Assembly (NCBI GenBank): GCA_038363925.1
Contig: JAQQWL010000002.1
Location: 5,394,001-5,458,000 of the forward strand
DNA length: 64,000 nucleotides
Reading direction: 5' to 3'
Source of the DNA: Apiospora phragmitis
Taxonomy: Eukaryota; Ascomycota; Sordariomycetes; Amphisphaeriales; Apiosporaceae
The position numbers were made by a program, and so were the translations under genes. The notes beneath the pieces are model-generated. The model was given only the letters and a program-made list of their open reading frames with translations, was not told where the DNA came from and did no database searches. Of this stretch, positions 35,780-46,840 are shown piece by piece (position 1 is the stretch's first letter; the number at the start of each line of letters is the position of its first letter).

Positions 35780-38700
35780 GGTGAGAGGTTTACTTCTTGT
35801 GAGAGAAACGATCCTATATGGCTCATTGCTAGATGAACGAGCTCAGAAATCCGCAAAGAGAGGTGAGGACTGGGGGGGGACGAACACATGCACGAAGCGC
35901 AGCGACCGAGAGGCATATATGGCCGGCCACAGAGTAAGCTTACATCTTCAAAGGGCTGTGTACCTACTTTACATACCCAACATGCATGCAGCCAGGCAGC
36001 CTTGGCTAGATGCTAATTTTCTGATGACAGTTCTTAGATTCGCCGAACTCTCCTGTTGTGCACCCAGAGCGGGAATAGAGCCTATCATGACATGGCTTGG
36101 CTTGGCTTGGCCTACACGCAGCGGCCGCCTTTCACGTCTGACGGAAAGCTGATGTTGGCTAGGGTCCGCAAGCAGAAGAAGTGTATTTGTCTGCCCGCAA
36201 AAGGCGGGGGAGAGAGATAAGCCTTCCCACGCGATCTAGCAATAGAGCTGGGGTGAGCTGGTCCCCCATATCAGCTCTTGGTATTATCCCTGTCCCTCAA
36301 GAGCTTACCCCTGCTATTGTTGGTTTGCTATAGGCATAGCCCGGGTGAGCAGCCAATGAATAGGGGGCACATGCTAAAGTGCTTGCAGATGAACCCCGCA
36401 CTGCCCGTGGTTGGGGTGGTAACACAGAACACCACTCTTGCACTCTGATCGCCTGCCTACAGCTTCTTCACGTTCCTCAAGCGGGGTGGTGGGTGGCTAG
36501 ACTGGCAATCCTAGACACTCTTCCCGAAGCTGTCATGCTCAATGACGTGACTGCTAGCAAAACCGATCCAGATATGCAAAGGCAATTTGACGTGAGTAGA
36601 TGCGCGAACGTGTTGCTTCAAAAGCCCTGCAACTATTCGTAACGATGAGGCTTACGGCTAAAGTAGTGTCATCCTAGCGACCGTTGAAGCAAGCAAGCGA
36701 CAAGTCTGGTGAACGTTAACCTAAATACTGATTATCCCCGCTGCATATGCGGCGTCAAACCCCCGAATCGGGCGGGAAGGACCCTCACTGCATGGAGTCT
36801 ATCGCACTTCAAACGTCATATCCGCGAGATATATTCGAATGTTGATGTCTATGTCACCACCGGAGGAATGCCTCCATGCTGTCCTTCCAAGCTGTCCTTT
36901 AAGGTACATACCAGAATTATTGGGAAAGAAAGAAACACAGTCTTGGGATTTCCCCATGGAGCAGACAGCAAGGTATTATGTTTGGATTGGCTTTCAGGAC
37001 ATGATTCCTTGACTGCTGGCAACTGGCGACTTTGGATTACGTAGTTCACGAATAGCTGTTGATGAAAGGGGCATCAGAGCCACGGGTCTAATATACATGT
37101 AAAAATGAATAGACATGTGTTTGAAACTCGTTTCTCCGTAAGAACCTTTATCGTGTAATTCACCAAATATGCTCTCTCGTATCACTATTGTGTATATTGC
37201 ATCGTATACACTAGTAATTATTGCTTTAAGACCTGTATTGGTTAGAGACGATAGCCACCCCCAAACGAAAGCTGATTCACTACTAGGAAACGATAATATA
37301 TTTTAAAATTGCAAAATGGATAGGAGTAGATATACTTCAGCAACTGCCCCCAGAATATGACAAATATTTCTAGTTGCTGCTCATCAGAAAACACCAACAA
37401 TAGAACTCCGGAAAGGGGGTGGTAAAGGCTAGTGCGGATGCACTACGGCCGCAAGGAAGCTGTCTCGGGTAGAGACTGTTCCTTAACTGCAGGTCCCAAT
37501 GTCAAGCCCCATGCTGCGCGATTTATATGCTGAACGGTGATACAAAGACCCAGCACAGAGGTAACACGCGATTTGTGACTTCTTCGACTACGAGACTGCC
37601 AACGATCTAACCATCAGTGAATCTAGCAATGTATGAATAAATCAGAAAAGGACAAATATCAAAAGCATAGCAAGGCCCTGTTGCGTTCTCCTTCTGTCTG
37701 GTCCGGGGTAATGGTTACATTAGGGAGTGAAACACCAGAGCTAGGTCTTAGGTGAGGCTGATATTCTAACTAGTCTTTGCGTGTAACATAACTGACCACT
37801 GCAAAATTATTGCGTGTGCTTCCTGAGGCAAGTAGCACCTAGTCCTATGCAGACTGGGAAATCGTTTCAACCAATATACCGTAATTATATTCACTCTGCA
37901 CACCTTTGAAGATATCTCACGACCACCTTGCATCCTCCGCCGTAGAGATAAATATTTTCAGTATAGCAACTGGCTTGAGCGTGGCTCAAGTTCGTATCAT
38001 TTTCTGCCGGTCAGGTCTAGCCCACATAGTGCAGTCGTCAAGTCCCAAGGGATAGCCTCAAGAAACGAAGAAACACCCACCAGAACAGCACTCGACCACT
38101 AGACTCGGATGGCACTGCGAGAAGAACCTAGAAATGCCGGAGTGAAATTCATTGGTCCACTGATTTCGTTGTACTAAACCCATGACTCCTTTCGTTGTGC
38201 CGTACCTACTGCCATTAGGATAAAGGATGACGACAGATCACGCAATACACCCTTGGTAACGTTGCGGCGCCTATAAAACCCATCATCCGAATCTGGACTA
38301 CTCCGATGTCTGTCGGCTGGCCGGGTCCTTGGGAGCAATCCTTATGTTGCAACCCGCTCCGCGATATATCGCCCGTCTATCTGTGATTATTGCCATTTAC
38401 CCGCGAAGGATTTTGCTCCAACCACGTCCACAGGTTTCCAGTCGACGATCGACACCCCTCTAAGCTTCTGTAACGGATAAAGTGTTCTCTCACCCTCTAT
38501 AACCTGCCGCACTCTGGGACAAGCTGTCTATTCGTATCATGTGGCGTCCTTTCCCCAATCACCCCAGGACACACCGCCGACATTCGGAAATAAACTGTAC
38601 ACGCTGGAACTTGCTTTTTCCAGTATCCACGACGGGCACACATGTAATTATCCACCGAAAATTTGCATTGCGGCACTTTGCATGTCATTGCTGCACACTC

Positions 38701-38981
38701 ATCAGGATGGAGACTGTCAGGTTTGATAGATAGCATGAAGAGGCGGCAGAGGTCGATTGGATTGGTGGAGGAGCACACAAGTCAAAACTATCGATGATGA
38801 CATGTACGAATCTCATTGCTTTTGAAGCATTACGTTGTCTCATTTCACCCATGAGGGTCCATTCTGCGGCAATGTTGAGGGGGCGGCACAAAACAACAAC
38901 CGAAAGTCCGGTGAGCCTCCAGCACTCTTGCTATCGAGACGACACGATCCCTCGTCGCTGTAACAGGATAACTGCGTCGAA
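35780..38981. other. 3.2 kb without a recognisable gene
   Basis: Composition is normal, with CA/TG present and no RIP signature. Short open frames exist (for example 36709-37044 on the plus strand) but none shows a domain, signal peptide or convincing splice pattern. Upstream of 38982 lies the promoter of the aspartic protease. It may contain decayed genes or non-coding transcripts that cannot be recognised by eye. Confidence 0.5.
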
Positions 38982-40772
38982 ATGAGGAACATGCTGTACG
39001 GCGCCCTCCTTGTCATACTGCTGCTTCCAGTAGTGTGCCTTGTCACCTCACTGGCGGACCTGGTGCAGCTCGATGGCGTAGACACAACAACCACCAGCGG
39101 GCGAGAAAGACCACCGCGTCCAACCTCTCCGCCCAGAACAGGAAACTACATCAAGGCAGCCGTCCGGAAGAAGCACGTGGAGATCACCAACAACGTGACC
39201 AGCAGCAGCAATGTGACGACAAGGACAACTGGCGTAACCCGGCGCTGGGGCAGGCTCCCTCTGACACTGTACGAAGGCGGCATCGTATATCTCATGAACG
39301 GCAAGTGTCTCTAAAACCCACATTCTAGAATATATGATGAGGGGAATTCAGAAAAGGTTGACCAGAGATAGTGAACCTCGGGAGCCCGAGCCAGACCATC
39401 GAGGTGGTCGTCGACACGGCCTCCTACGAGCTGTACGTGAATCCGGACTGCGACCGCGCCGCTAACCCGGCCTTCTGCGCGTCGGCGGGCCGGTACGACG
39501 CCATGGGCTCGGGCACGGCCGAGAACCTGACGACGTGGTTCGGGGTCTCGTTCGGGTCGGGCGGATACGCGGGGACGTACTTTTGCGACTCGCTGACGCT
39601 CGGAGACGACGGTGAGTGCGGGTGCTGAAGGAAGGCTTACCGACCGACCAAGCACTATTGTGTGTACAACCAAACTCTGATTCTCAATTAGCGTGGCCCG
39701 TCACCAATCAGCAGTTCGGGGTCGCTACGGCCAGCGCCTACGTCTGGGCCGGCATGATCGGCCTCGGGTACGGCGAGGGGTACAACACGCCGTATCCCAC
39801 GATGCTGGACCGCCTGGTCGAGGACGAATACATAAGCCAACGAGTCTTCAGCGTGGGACTGGGAGGTGGAGATAGCGGTAACAGTATGCCCTCAAACCAT
39901 TTATCACCTCCTAGGATGAAGCACACACGTGACTAAACCAAAAGCTCAGGCGACATCATCTTCGGCGGCGTGGACTACCACAAATTCGAGGGCTGGATGG
40001 AGCCCGTCGAAATCTGGCCCTCACCGGCGGACCAGATGGAGCAATTGGGCCAAGTTGGGTACGTAAACAAGGCATTTGCAATCATATTCGGAAGTTGCGA
40101 GTATCTCTCTTGATGTGTGGACAAGGCAATGGGACTGACGTAGTTGATGATGACTGCTAGCTACTGGGTGAACCTGACATCCCTAGGCCATACGCGCCCC
40201 GGCCAACAAGCCGCAGAGCAGCTCACCCCCAGCGGGTTCACCTGGATGATGCTCATCGACACGGGCTCGACCTTCTCGTACATGGACTCGGATCTGGTCG
40301 CGGCGCTGGCCGCGCAGTTCGACGCTACGCTGGACGAGCAGCAGGGCATCTACTACGTGTCGTGCTCGTACCTGAACGACGGCGACGATAACAGTGGCCA
40401 CGTTCACTTCGGCTTCAACCAGGGCGGCGTGGTGATCGACGTCAAGTACGCGGACTTTGTTATTGACCTAGGCGGGCGGTGCGCGCTGGGGGTGCAGCCG
40501 GTCGATGTTGGGTCGGCGACATGGGTCCTGGGGGATACCTTCGTCCGAGGAGCATACAGTACGTAAACTATCGTGGTCCCAGCCGGTCCCATCCCCCCAG
40601 GGTTGTTTGGTGTTAGCATCACTTTCTAACTATAGACGCAGTTGTGTTTGATCAATATTACGACACCGTCTGGATGGCGAATTACCAGCCCTGCGGTGAA
40701 GAGGCAGTCACCGACTTGGGCGAAGACCCGGGAGAGCAGCTTTGGACGGAGATCTACGGGGGCTGCGAATAG
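38982..40772 (+). CDS. Secreted pepsin-like aspartic protease (A1 family)
   Basis: Six exons (38982-39300, 39372-39611, 39692-39877, 39950-40058, 40161-40558, 40636-40772) give 462 residues in one frame. It starts with a signal peptide (MLYGALLVILLLPVVCLV), then a threonine/asparagine-rich propeptide-like region. The catalytic domain begins LYEGGIVYLMNVNLGSPSQTIEVVVDT. The first catalytic motif is DTASYEL with Asp at about residue 121, and the second is IDTGSTFSY with Asp at about 318; the last strand is WVLGDTFVRGAYNAVVFD. The sequence most resembles the fungal OpsB/yapsin-like branch. Intron 1 uses a GC donor (GCAAGT...TAG at 39301-39371); the GT alternative would break the NVNLG motif. DTA in place of DTG at the first site is unusual. 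It is convergent with the hydroxylase gene 110 bases downstream. Secretion is inferred. Confidence 0.88.
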
Positions 40773-40885
40773 AAACACACAAAGCACTAGTAGTAGACCA
40801 ATCCCCAAAGTCGCCAAAGTTTGCGTGTGTGAAAGACCGCTTATTTTATCGATTGTATATTCCGTTCGCAAACGTCTCAAATCCT

Positions 40886-41772
40886 CTAAATGTCGGGGCC
40901 CCGGATATCCTCGCCCAGCGGGCCCTGCCGCGTCCAGATGTTCATCCCGATCTTCCAGCCGCTCGTGACGGGCAAGCCGGCGTGCAGGTTGCGCTGGTCG
41001 CCGCTGCCGTCCGGGTGCAGGTTCTCCCAGTAGACGGCGTTGCCGACGACGGGCCGAAACGTGACGCCGCGGTCCCAGGGCTCGTCGCAGTCGACGAACT
41101 TGCACCAGCGCGCGTCGCGGGGCGCGTCGAGCATCGGGAAGTTGGTGCCGCCGCCCGTGATGTCGTCCGATGCCGCGACGTACGCGAAGAAGGAGCTCAG
41201 GCGGTTGCCGCCCGTCGCGGCCGTGCGCGCGTGCGCCGCCGCGTCCGTGTACCAGTCGGTGTGGAAGTGGTAGTGCTCGCCGGCGCCGTATTTGACGAGC
41301 TGCACGGGCTCGAGGTGGGTGCGCGGCACGTCGAAGCCCTGGAAGCGCAGGGCGCGTTCCTCGATGCAGCGGACGGCGGCGTCGCGGGGCACGTTGGTCG
41401 ATTGGGAGGTGCGTGTCCGGCGCAGGCCTTCGGAGCCGCCGTCGGCGACGGCGGAGTGGGTGAAGGTGTCCTTTCTGTATAGTATGTGGCGAATAAGGGT
41501 TAGTCTTTTGCGGAAGCAAGGGGGGAATTGACAATCGGTCTGCATTTCCCAACTTACGTGACTTCTGTCAAATGCGCCCGCTCCTCTGGGGTCAGGAATC
41601 CTTCCAGATAGATGACCAGGGGCGACTTGGATAGAATGTGAGTCTGATAGACCGGGTGCCTACATTCGTCGCTCGACACCAGCGGCTTCTGCGCGCCGTC
41701 GGCACCGAAGCTATGGGCGAAGCAGGTCGCTGCGGCGATCGCGAAGAGGATCAGGTCTTTGAACGGCGCCAT
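40886..41772 (-). CDS. Prolyl 4-hydroxylase-type 2-oxoglutarate/Fe(II) dioxygenase, ER-targeted
   Basis: Exons 41772-41558 and 41474-40886 (83-nt intron, GTAAGT/CAG) give 267 residues. An N-terminal signal peptide (LILFAIAAATCFAHSFGA) precedes the P4H catalytic domain. The iron ligands are H143 and D145 in HYHFHTDWY and H236 in RNLHAG, and K246 in GWKIGMNIWT is the 2-oxoglutarate anchor. The spacing matches the P4Hc family, so the enzyme looks active. The reaction would be hydroxylation of peptidyl proline using oxygen and 2-oxoglutarate, releasing succinate and CO2. A signal peptide with no visible anchor suggests an ER-lumen enzyme, although no HDEL-type tail is present (the end is RGPDI). 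It is transcribed divergently from the PDI-like gene, with 596 bases between the starts. Confidence 0.88.
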
Positions 41773-42224
41773 GGTATTTGTTGGTAGGGTATGGTGATTG
41801 CTTCAACTCTAGCAACTGGGAAACATAAATGACGAAAGCAGCATCTCTAGAGAGACCAGCATACCATGAGCCACCTGATAACGATATCGGAGCAACCTAT
41901 CCCTTTCTCCACACTAACGTAGCCGTGGCCTCCCGAGTTGGAGGTTCGTTCGGATTGGGAGGTGGTATCATCAAACCGGCATGACTCCAGAATTGAAACG
42001 CGAGTCGTCTGCGCACAGAAGTCTGGCTTAAGTTTCAGCGGGGAGCTGACGAGAATCGAGGGGCAGTCTTAGCAGAGGTAGGGATCTTTAGCGCTCTACC
42101 CGTCGGACCATCAAGCCCCCTCTGGCCCCTGCAGCTTGTCCCTGATCGGCAACGGCACAACCTCTTCAGCTCCAACTAGGACCCCCGGCGGCCGTTAGTC
42201 ATTAGCGAGCTTTGGCAACTTTCC

Positions 42225-42255
<31 letters not shown>

Positions 42256-42368
42256 GCTATCGAGCTGTTCTCATCGAGTTTGTAGAAGTTCACATACCGT
42301 AATACGCTCTTCCTTGAAGATTAAGAGGGAATAGAAAGACCATAAGACAAAATTATAGTGTTTTCAAA
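41773..42368. promoter_or_regulatory. Shared divergent promoter region of hydroxylase and PDI-like genes
   Basis: 596 bases between the two start codons, with no open frame of note. It contains a (GT)14 microsatellite at 42227-42254, about 115 bases upstream of the PDI-like start. Co-regulation is an inference from the layout only. Confidence 0.5.
42227..42254 (+). repeat. (GT)14 microsatellite
   Basis: Fourteen uninterrupted GT units in the divergent promoter region, potentially polymorphic. Confidence 0.95.
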
Positions 42369-43850
42369 ATGAAGTTAATAGCATCGTTATGCGCATTATC
42401 GGTGGCGTCGGCCACAATAGGACCGACGGGCAGATGGAGCAGCGTGTCGGAGAAGGACTTCAAATTGGGAGTGTCTTCGCCTGAAAATGCGTTGGTAGCA
42501 TGTAAGTGAGCCAGTCAGAACCAAGCCCAAAACATCAACATCACCATAAGACATTGCTGACTTTTGCACCGCAACAGTTATAGAGGTATGGAAGTACTGC
42601 CTGTTATTTCAGTATTGTGTTCTAGTTGAAGCTGACAGCTCACTCATTATGACTACAGCCTTCCACGTAAGTTCCAACCTACTACAGCTTCATGTTGAAC
42701 GGTCAGGAAGACGACTGACAACTCTCACAGAAAGGCATGCGAAGCCCTAGAGCCAGAATGGGGGCGCGTCGAAGAAGCCTCGGGTTGGGCTGCCAGCGTC
42801 GACTGCAGCCGGCATAAGCAGCTGTGCAAAGAGCACAACGTCATCTCCTACCCGGCCATCCGGCTCTTCGACGGCGACGGCAAGATGACGCCGTACCGAG
42901 GCCCGAGGACAGGTGCTGCGTAAGTACTTAGTCGTCCCCCTCCCCCGGTGATTGATCTTTTGATCACTTACGAAACCCCTCACTCAATTGCAGCATCCTG
43001 TCCTACCAAAAACGCGCCGGCCGCTCCTCCGTCACGGCGCTGGAGGACGAGAAGGCCGTGACGGCCTTCCAGGCCGTCGACGACGTCGTGGTGATGGCAC
43101 AGTTGCATTCGAGCCGCGACGCGCACCTGCAGACCCTGTTCCAGGCCGTCGCGGACCGGTACTGGGACCGCGCCTCGTTCGGCAGCATCGCCAGCATTAG
43201 TCCGGGGGCCGTGGTCTGCTACAACAACCGGGACCGCGCCGGGCAGCCACCGGCCGTCCTCTCGGACATGACGGCCGTCGACGCGATCGAAAAGTTTGTC
43301 GAGAAGTGCATGACGCCGCTGATTGGCGAGCTGTCGCGGAAGAACGAGGGCAAGTTCTTGCAGGTGAGTAATCTTCCTCTTTTCTTCGTTCAAGTTGCAA
43401 GTATCTTGATGAGCTTCCCGCTGACCACGTACTTAGTCCGGCAAATCCTTGGTCTACTACTTCGCCCGCTCCGCCGGCGAGCGCGAGGCCTACGCCGCCT
43501 CCATGCGGGCCGTCGCGCGCAAGTACGAGGAGTACCTGCTGTTCGTAACCGTGGACGCCGAGGAGTACGTCGACATGGTCGCCATGCTCGGCCTGCGGCC
43601 CGAGGCGCTGCCCGCGGTCGCGGTCCAGAACCCCATGTACGGCCAGGTCTTCCCCTACGACCAGAGCAAGGAGCTCTCGGCCAAGGGCATCGAGCAGTTC
43701 GTCACGCAGATCGCGTCCGGGAAGGTGAAGCCGTGGGATGGAACGCCCCCGCCACCGCCTGTGGCCTCTGGATCGTCTTCTTCTCCATTGGAGGAGGAGG
43801 CAGAGGGGAAGCACAAGGAGGACGGGGGAAGTGCACACGACGAGTTGTAA
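42369..43850 (+). CDS. PDI-like ER protein with single-cysteine active site (TKAC) and HDEL tail
   Basis: Exons 42369-42501, 42578-42585, 42659-42666, 42731-42919, 42994-43363 and 43437-43850 give 373 residues. Exons 2 and 3 are only 8 nt each. They are needed to connect ENALVA to FIE, PST and KACEALEPEW, which together match the PDI strand-loop-helix where FYAPWCGHCKALAPEY is usual. The thioredoxin active site is thus T50-K-A-C53: the first, attacking cysteine is replaced, so it cannot be a normal disulfide oxidase. A signal peptide starts the protein (KLIASLCALSVASA), SYPAIRLFDG carries the conserved cis-proline, a second thioredoxin-fold domain (ALEDEKAVTAFQ...) and a third (SGKSLVYYFAR...ALPAVAVQ) correspond to PDI b and b', and there is no a' domain. 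The end is an acidic linker and HDEL, the ER retention signal. A chaperone or partner role for the adjacent hydroxylase is possible. Confidence 0.85.
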
Positions 43851-44077
43851 AGAAATCAGTGCTATGAGTATCAGATACGCTTCATCGTGGAAAATCAAGA
43901 ATAGTATTCGATCCTTTATAAATGATGAGATACAGTGCAAATAGATACGCGAACTCAGCTGGGCTTGTGAACATGCACTTTGCCCCAAACCAACAAAGCG
44001 TAATACAAGTTCTGTCCCATCCATTCGAATTTTATCACAATAGACCCCGAGAAGCCCAACACAACGGACCTCGTCAA
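43851..44077. other. Short convergent intergenic region
   Basis: Shared 3' region of the PDI-like gene and the sedolisin gene. I see nothing else in it. Confidence 0.4.
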
Positions 44078-46840
44078 CTAAGGCAAACTCATGAACAGCT
44101 CCAACATCTTCGGAAAATCCGGCGTCCCCAGCCCCGAGACAGGATCCCAACCCACAGCCGCAGGAAACGCCACTGGCGTCTTCGAGCCCTGCTGCTGCTG
44201 CGGCCCCGACCCCAACTCGTCCACCACCACGCCAGCCCCGCACCCCCGGTTCCCGCCCGTGACGACGTCCCGAAACACCTCCGGGTGCGCGTACAGGACC
44301 GGCTGGACGAACCCCACGGGCCCCCGCTTCCCCGCCGCGAGCCGCTCCTCGTTGATTAGGTTCAGCAGGCTGCCGAACAGCGGACACGCTGCCGACGTGC
44401 CGCCGATGCGCACCAGCTCGCCCCGGTGCGACATGACGAAGTTGTCCCCGTTGGCCGCGACGTCGGGGTAGCCGCGACCGCAGCGGTTGTAGCGCCCGCG
44501 ATCGGTGATGTCGCCAGTAGCACTAACGTTCTTGAAACTACTACTACTGCTGCCGTCATTGCCGCCGCCGTTTTCGTCGTTGAAAGCCATCGTATTGGTG
44601 GGGTTGCCGATGAAGAAGCCTTCACGCGGCCGGCCGCCGTCATACCCTGCGAAGGGAAGTTTAACTTGCGCGAAGTACCCCTCGACGTGGCGGTCCTGCC
44701 AGGGCGGCCGGGGGTAGATGTTGGAGAAGCCGCCACCGGAGGGAAAGCGCACTGTCGGGGTCTCTGGATTTCTCCCGCGGTTATCCTCATTCGTCGTGTT
44801 CTTCCTCTGACCGTAGCTCGGCGATGATGATGACCTGCCACCATTGTCGTCGTCAGGTTTCCGACCAGGCGGCAGCAGCGTCGACCCCACCGAAAGCACG
44901 TACGGGCAAGTCGACAAGAACTGCGGATGAAAGACGTCGTGCCGGGACCCCAGGCAGCCGTCGGGGGACGGGTCGTTGCGGAAGCTGGCCACACCATCAT
45001 CGCCGGAGCCCGCCACGACCGTGGTCCCCTGCAGCGCCAGCTTCAGGATCTCGGCGCACTGGCGCCGCTGGTACGAATAGGGCAAATCGGCCTCGCCACC
45101 GCTGTACGAGATGGTGATGACGTTGGTGCGCGCGTCGGTGCCGCACATGAGCGGGCCCTGGTAGCCGCCTTGGGAAGAATTAATATGGTTGTTGGGGTAC
45201 GACGGGTCCATGCACTCGGCGCGGTCGCAGTTGCCGGTCTCGCCAAAGGCGGAGGACGAACAGTAGCTTCCGTCGATGGCGTTCCAAAGATCTTAGTCAA
45301 TGTTGTTAGTAGCGATCATCCAAGGCCTCGAGAGGTTTAGGTTGCTGCGAGCGCATAACGTACTGTTGAAGAAGCCCTTGTACGGGGAGTCAGCGCCGGC
45401 CTGACTTTCCTGGTAGTACTCGTCGTCGATCGAGTACAGGACCGTCTGCTGCGGCCAGATCAGCCCGTAGGCCATCTGGAAGTCGAGGTTGGCCTCCGAT
45501 CCCGCTAGTTTGGGATCCGTCGTCACGCCGAGGCCGCCGTTGATGGACCGGAGCTCCGGATGCGTCCCGTTAGGAATCATTCCACTACACAGAGCATTGA
45601 TGAGCATTCTCCCGTTCCGTTCCGTTTCATTCAGCGTTTAGCCTCGACTTACTCTGTGAAGCCCTGGAAGAAAGTGTCAAGGTCGTGCTGGGTATACTTT
45701 TGCCCCAGCCCTTGAAAAATCCCCATCTTGTTATCAGGGTGCGCTTTCGTTCCTTTGGGTACGCGATAGAGTCCTTCACCACCTATCAGCATCTGTATGC
45801 GCTGCATGTAGTGCAATGATGAAGTGAGAGACTGTACGTCGGATGCACTCAGGCGTGATGTACTTATCGCAGTCGCCATCGAGCGGAAATGGGATATTCC
45901 AGGGGATGCTGGGCCCATCGTTGGGCGAGCCCGTCTGGTTCAGGGCAACTTGAAACTTGGCGGGATCCGGCATTTTCACGGGCAAGATGAATCTGTCAAT
46001 ACCCTGGCCGCTTCGATATGTGCTTCGCTTCTGGTTCTTGTCACGCTTGGCCTCGTGGGTCTCACCCAGGCTCATGAGTTTGATGCCCGGAGTGATGTAA
46101 TCAATATGCTCCAGGATATGTTTGGGAACGTGGTACCTTGTAGTGAAGAAGTCAGCAGTCGCAGGACTAGGGCTTTTCCCACACATCGACCTAGGGACAA
46201 CAAGCTCCTGCACTCACTTTTCGCAGGCAACAGTCTGCACCCCACTGTCTTCGTGCTCGTAAATGTGGTAGTCGGCCGCGAGGAGGTCCTCAGCCTGGCG
46301 GACCGGAACATCGAACTGGATCCATTGCCTGTTGATAGACTGGCCTATGGCCGACGCTGGAATGCCCGCCCCGACCAGCCAGCCCTTGACGGCCGCGACG
46401 CTCGCGTTGGACGGCGCGAAGAAGTCGGCTACCTCGGTCGCAGTGAGATGTTTGCCATAGTTCTTCGACGTTGGGTCAGAGCTATCTTGGCATTTAGCAA
46501 CGTTCTCTCATCTAGGTAGTACTAAATCGGGATGGAAAGAAAGAAAGGAGATAACACACATGTCCATCAACAAGTCGTGCCCCTTCTCTAGGTTGTGCTG
46601 CTTCAGGCCTATCCGCACAGGAAGCGTCGCTTGCGTATCCGCCCTCTTCAGTTTCACCCACCGCCGGCCCTGTTCTACGGTCCGCCTTTCATGCTGCACA
46701 TGATTATCAGGGATCGCCCGGCTGGTTGCCGAGGAGGAGCCGGGGGCCGAAACATCGGGTCCGTAATCGGGCAGCGGGGTCAAGGAGACTCCGGCGCCGA
46801 AGAGTGCGAGCGCCGAGAGGAAAAGAAGGCTGGGTTTCAT
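44078..46840 (-). CDS. Sedolisin / tripeptidyl-peptidase-like serine-carboxyl protease (S53)
   Basis: Six exons (46840-46560, 46481-46218, 46136-45838, 45773-45653, 45584-45364, 45291-44078) give 799 residues. A signal peptide (LLFLSALALFGAGVSL) is followed by the S53 pro-domain, whose LLMDISDPTSKNYGKHLTA marks the usual Pro-kuma_activ fold. The catalytic domain has E352 and D356 in SEANLDFQMAYG, the oxyanion Asp at about 493 in SGDDGVAS, and the nucleophile S695 in GGTSAACP. The calcium-site region is DVVTGGN and GWDPVSGLGTPDF. An extension of about 80 residues in the pro-domain (THEAKRDKNQKRS...) and a serine-rich insertion (44.5-44.9 kb) are present. The TAA at 45295 is removed by the intron 45292-45363 (GTACGT, CTAAC, AAG), so the gene reads intact. 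It would be secreted, active at low pH, and cleave peptides. Confidence 0.88.

Noticed and set aside
36709..37044. 111-codon plus-strand frame in the gene-poor stretch
   Set aside because: Cysteine and tryptophan present, but no zinc-finger spacing, signal peptide or splice-supported extension.
40626..41552. 308-codon minus-strand frame over the hydroxylase and 246-codon plus-strand frame 40742-41482
   Set aside because: The prolyl hydroxylase motifs occur in a different minus-strand frame; these are shadows.
43197..44387. 396-codon minus-strand frame across the PDI-like gene
   Set aside because: Antisense of the PDI-like coding region and out-of-frame reading of the sedolisin end.
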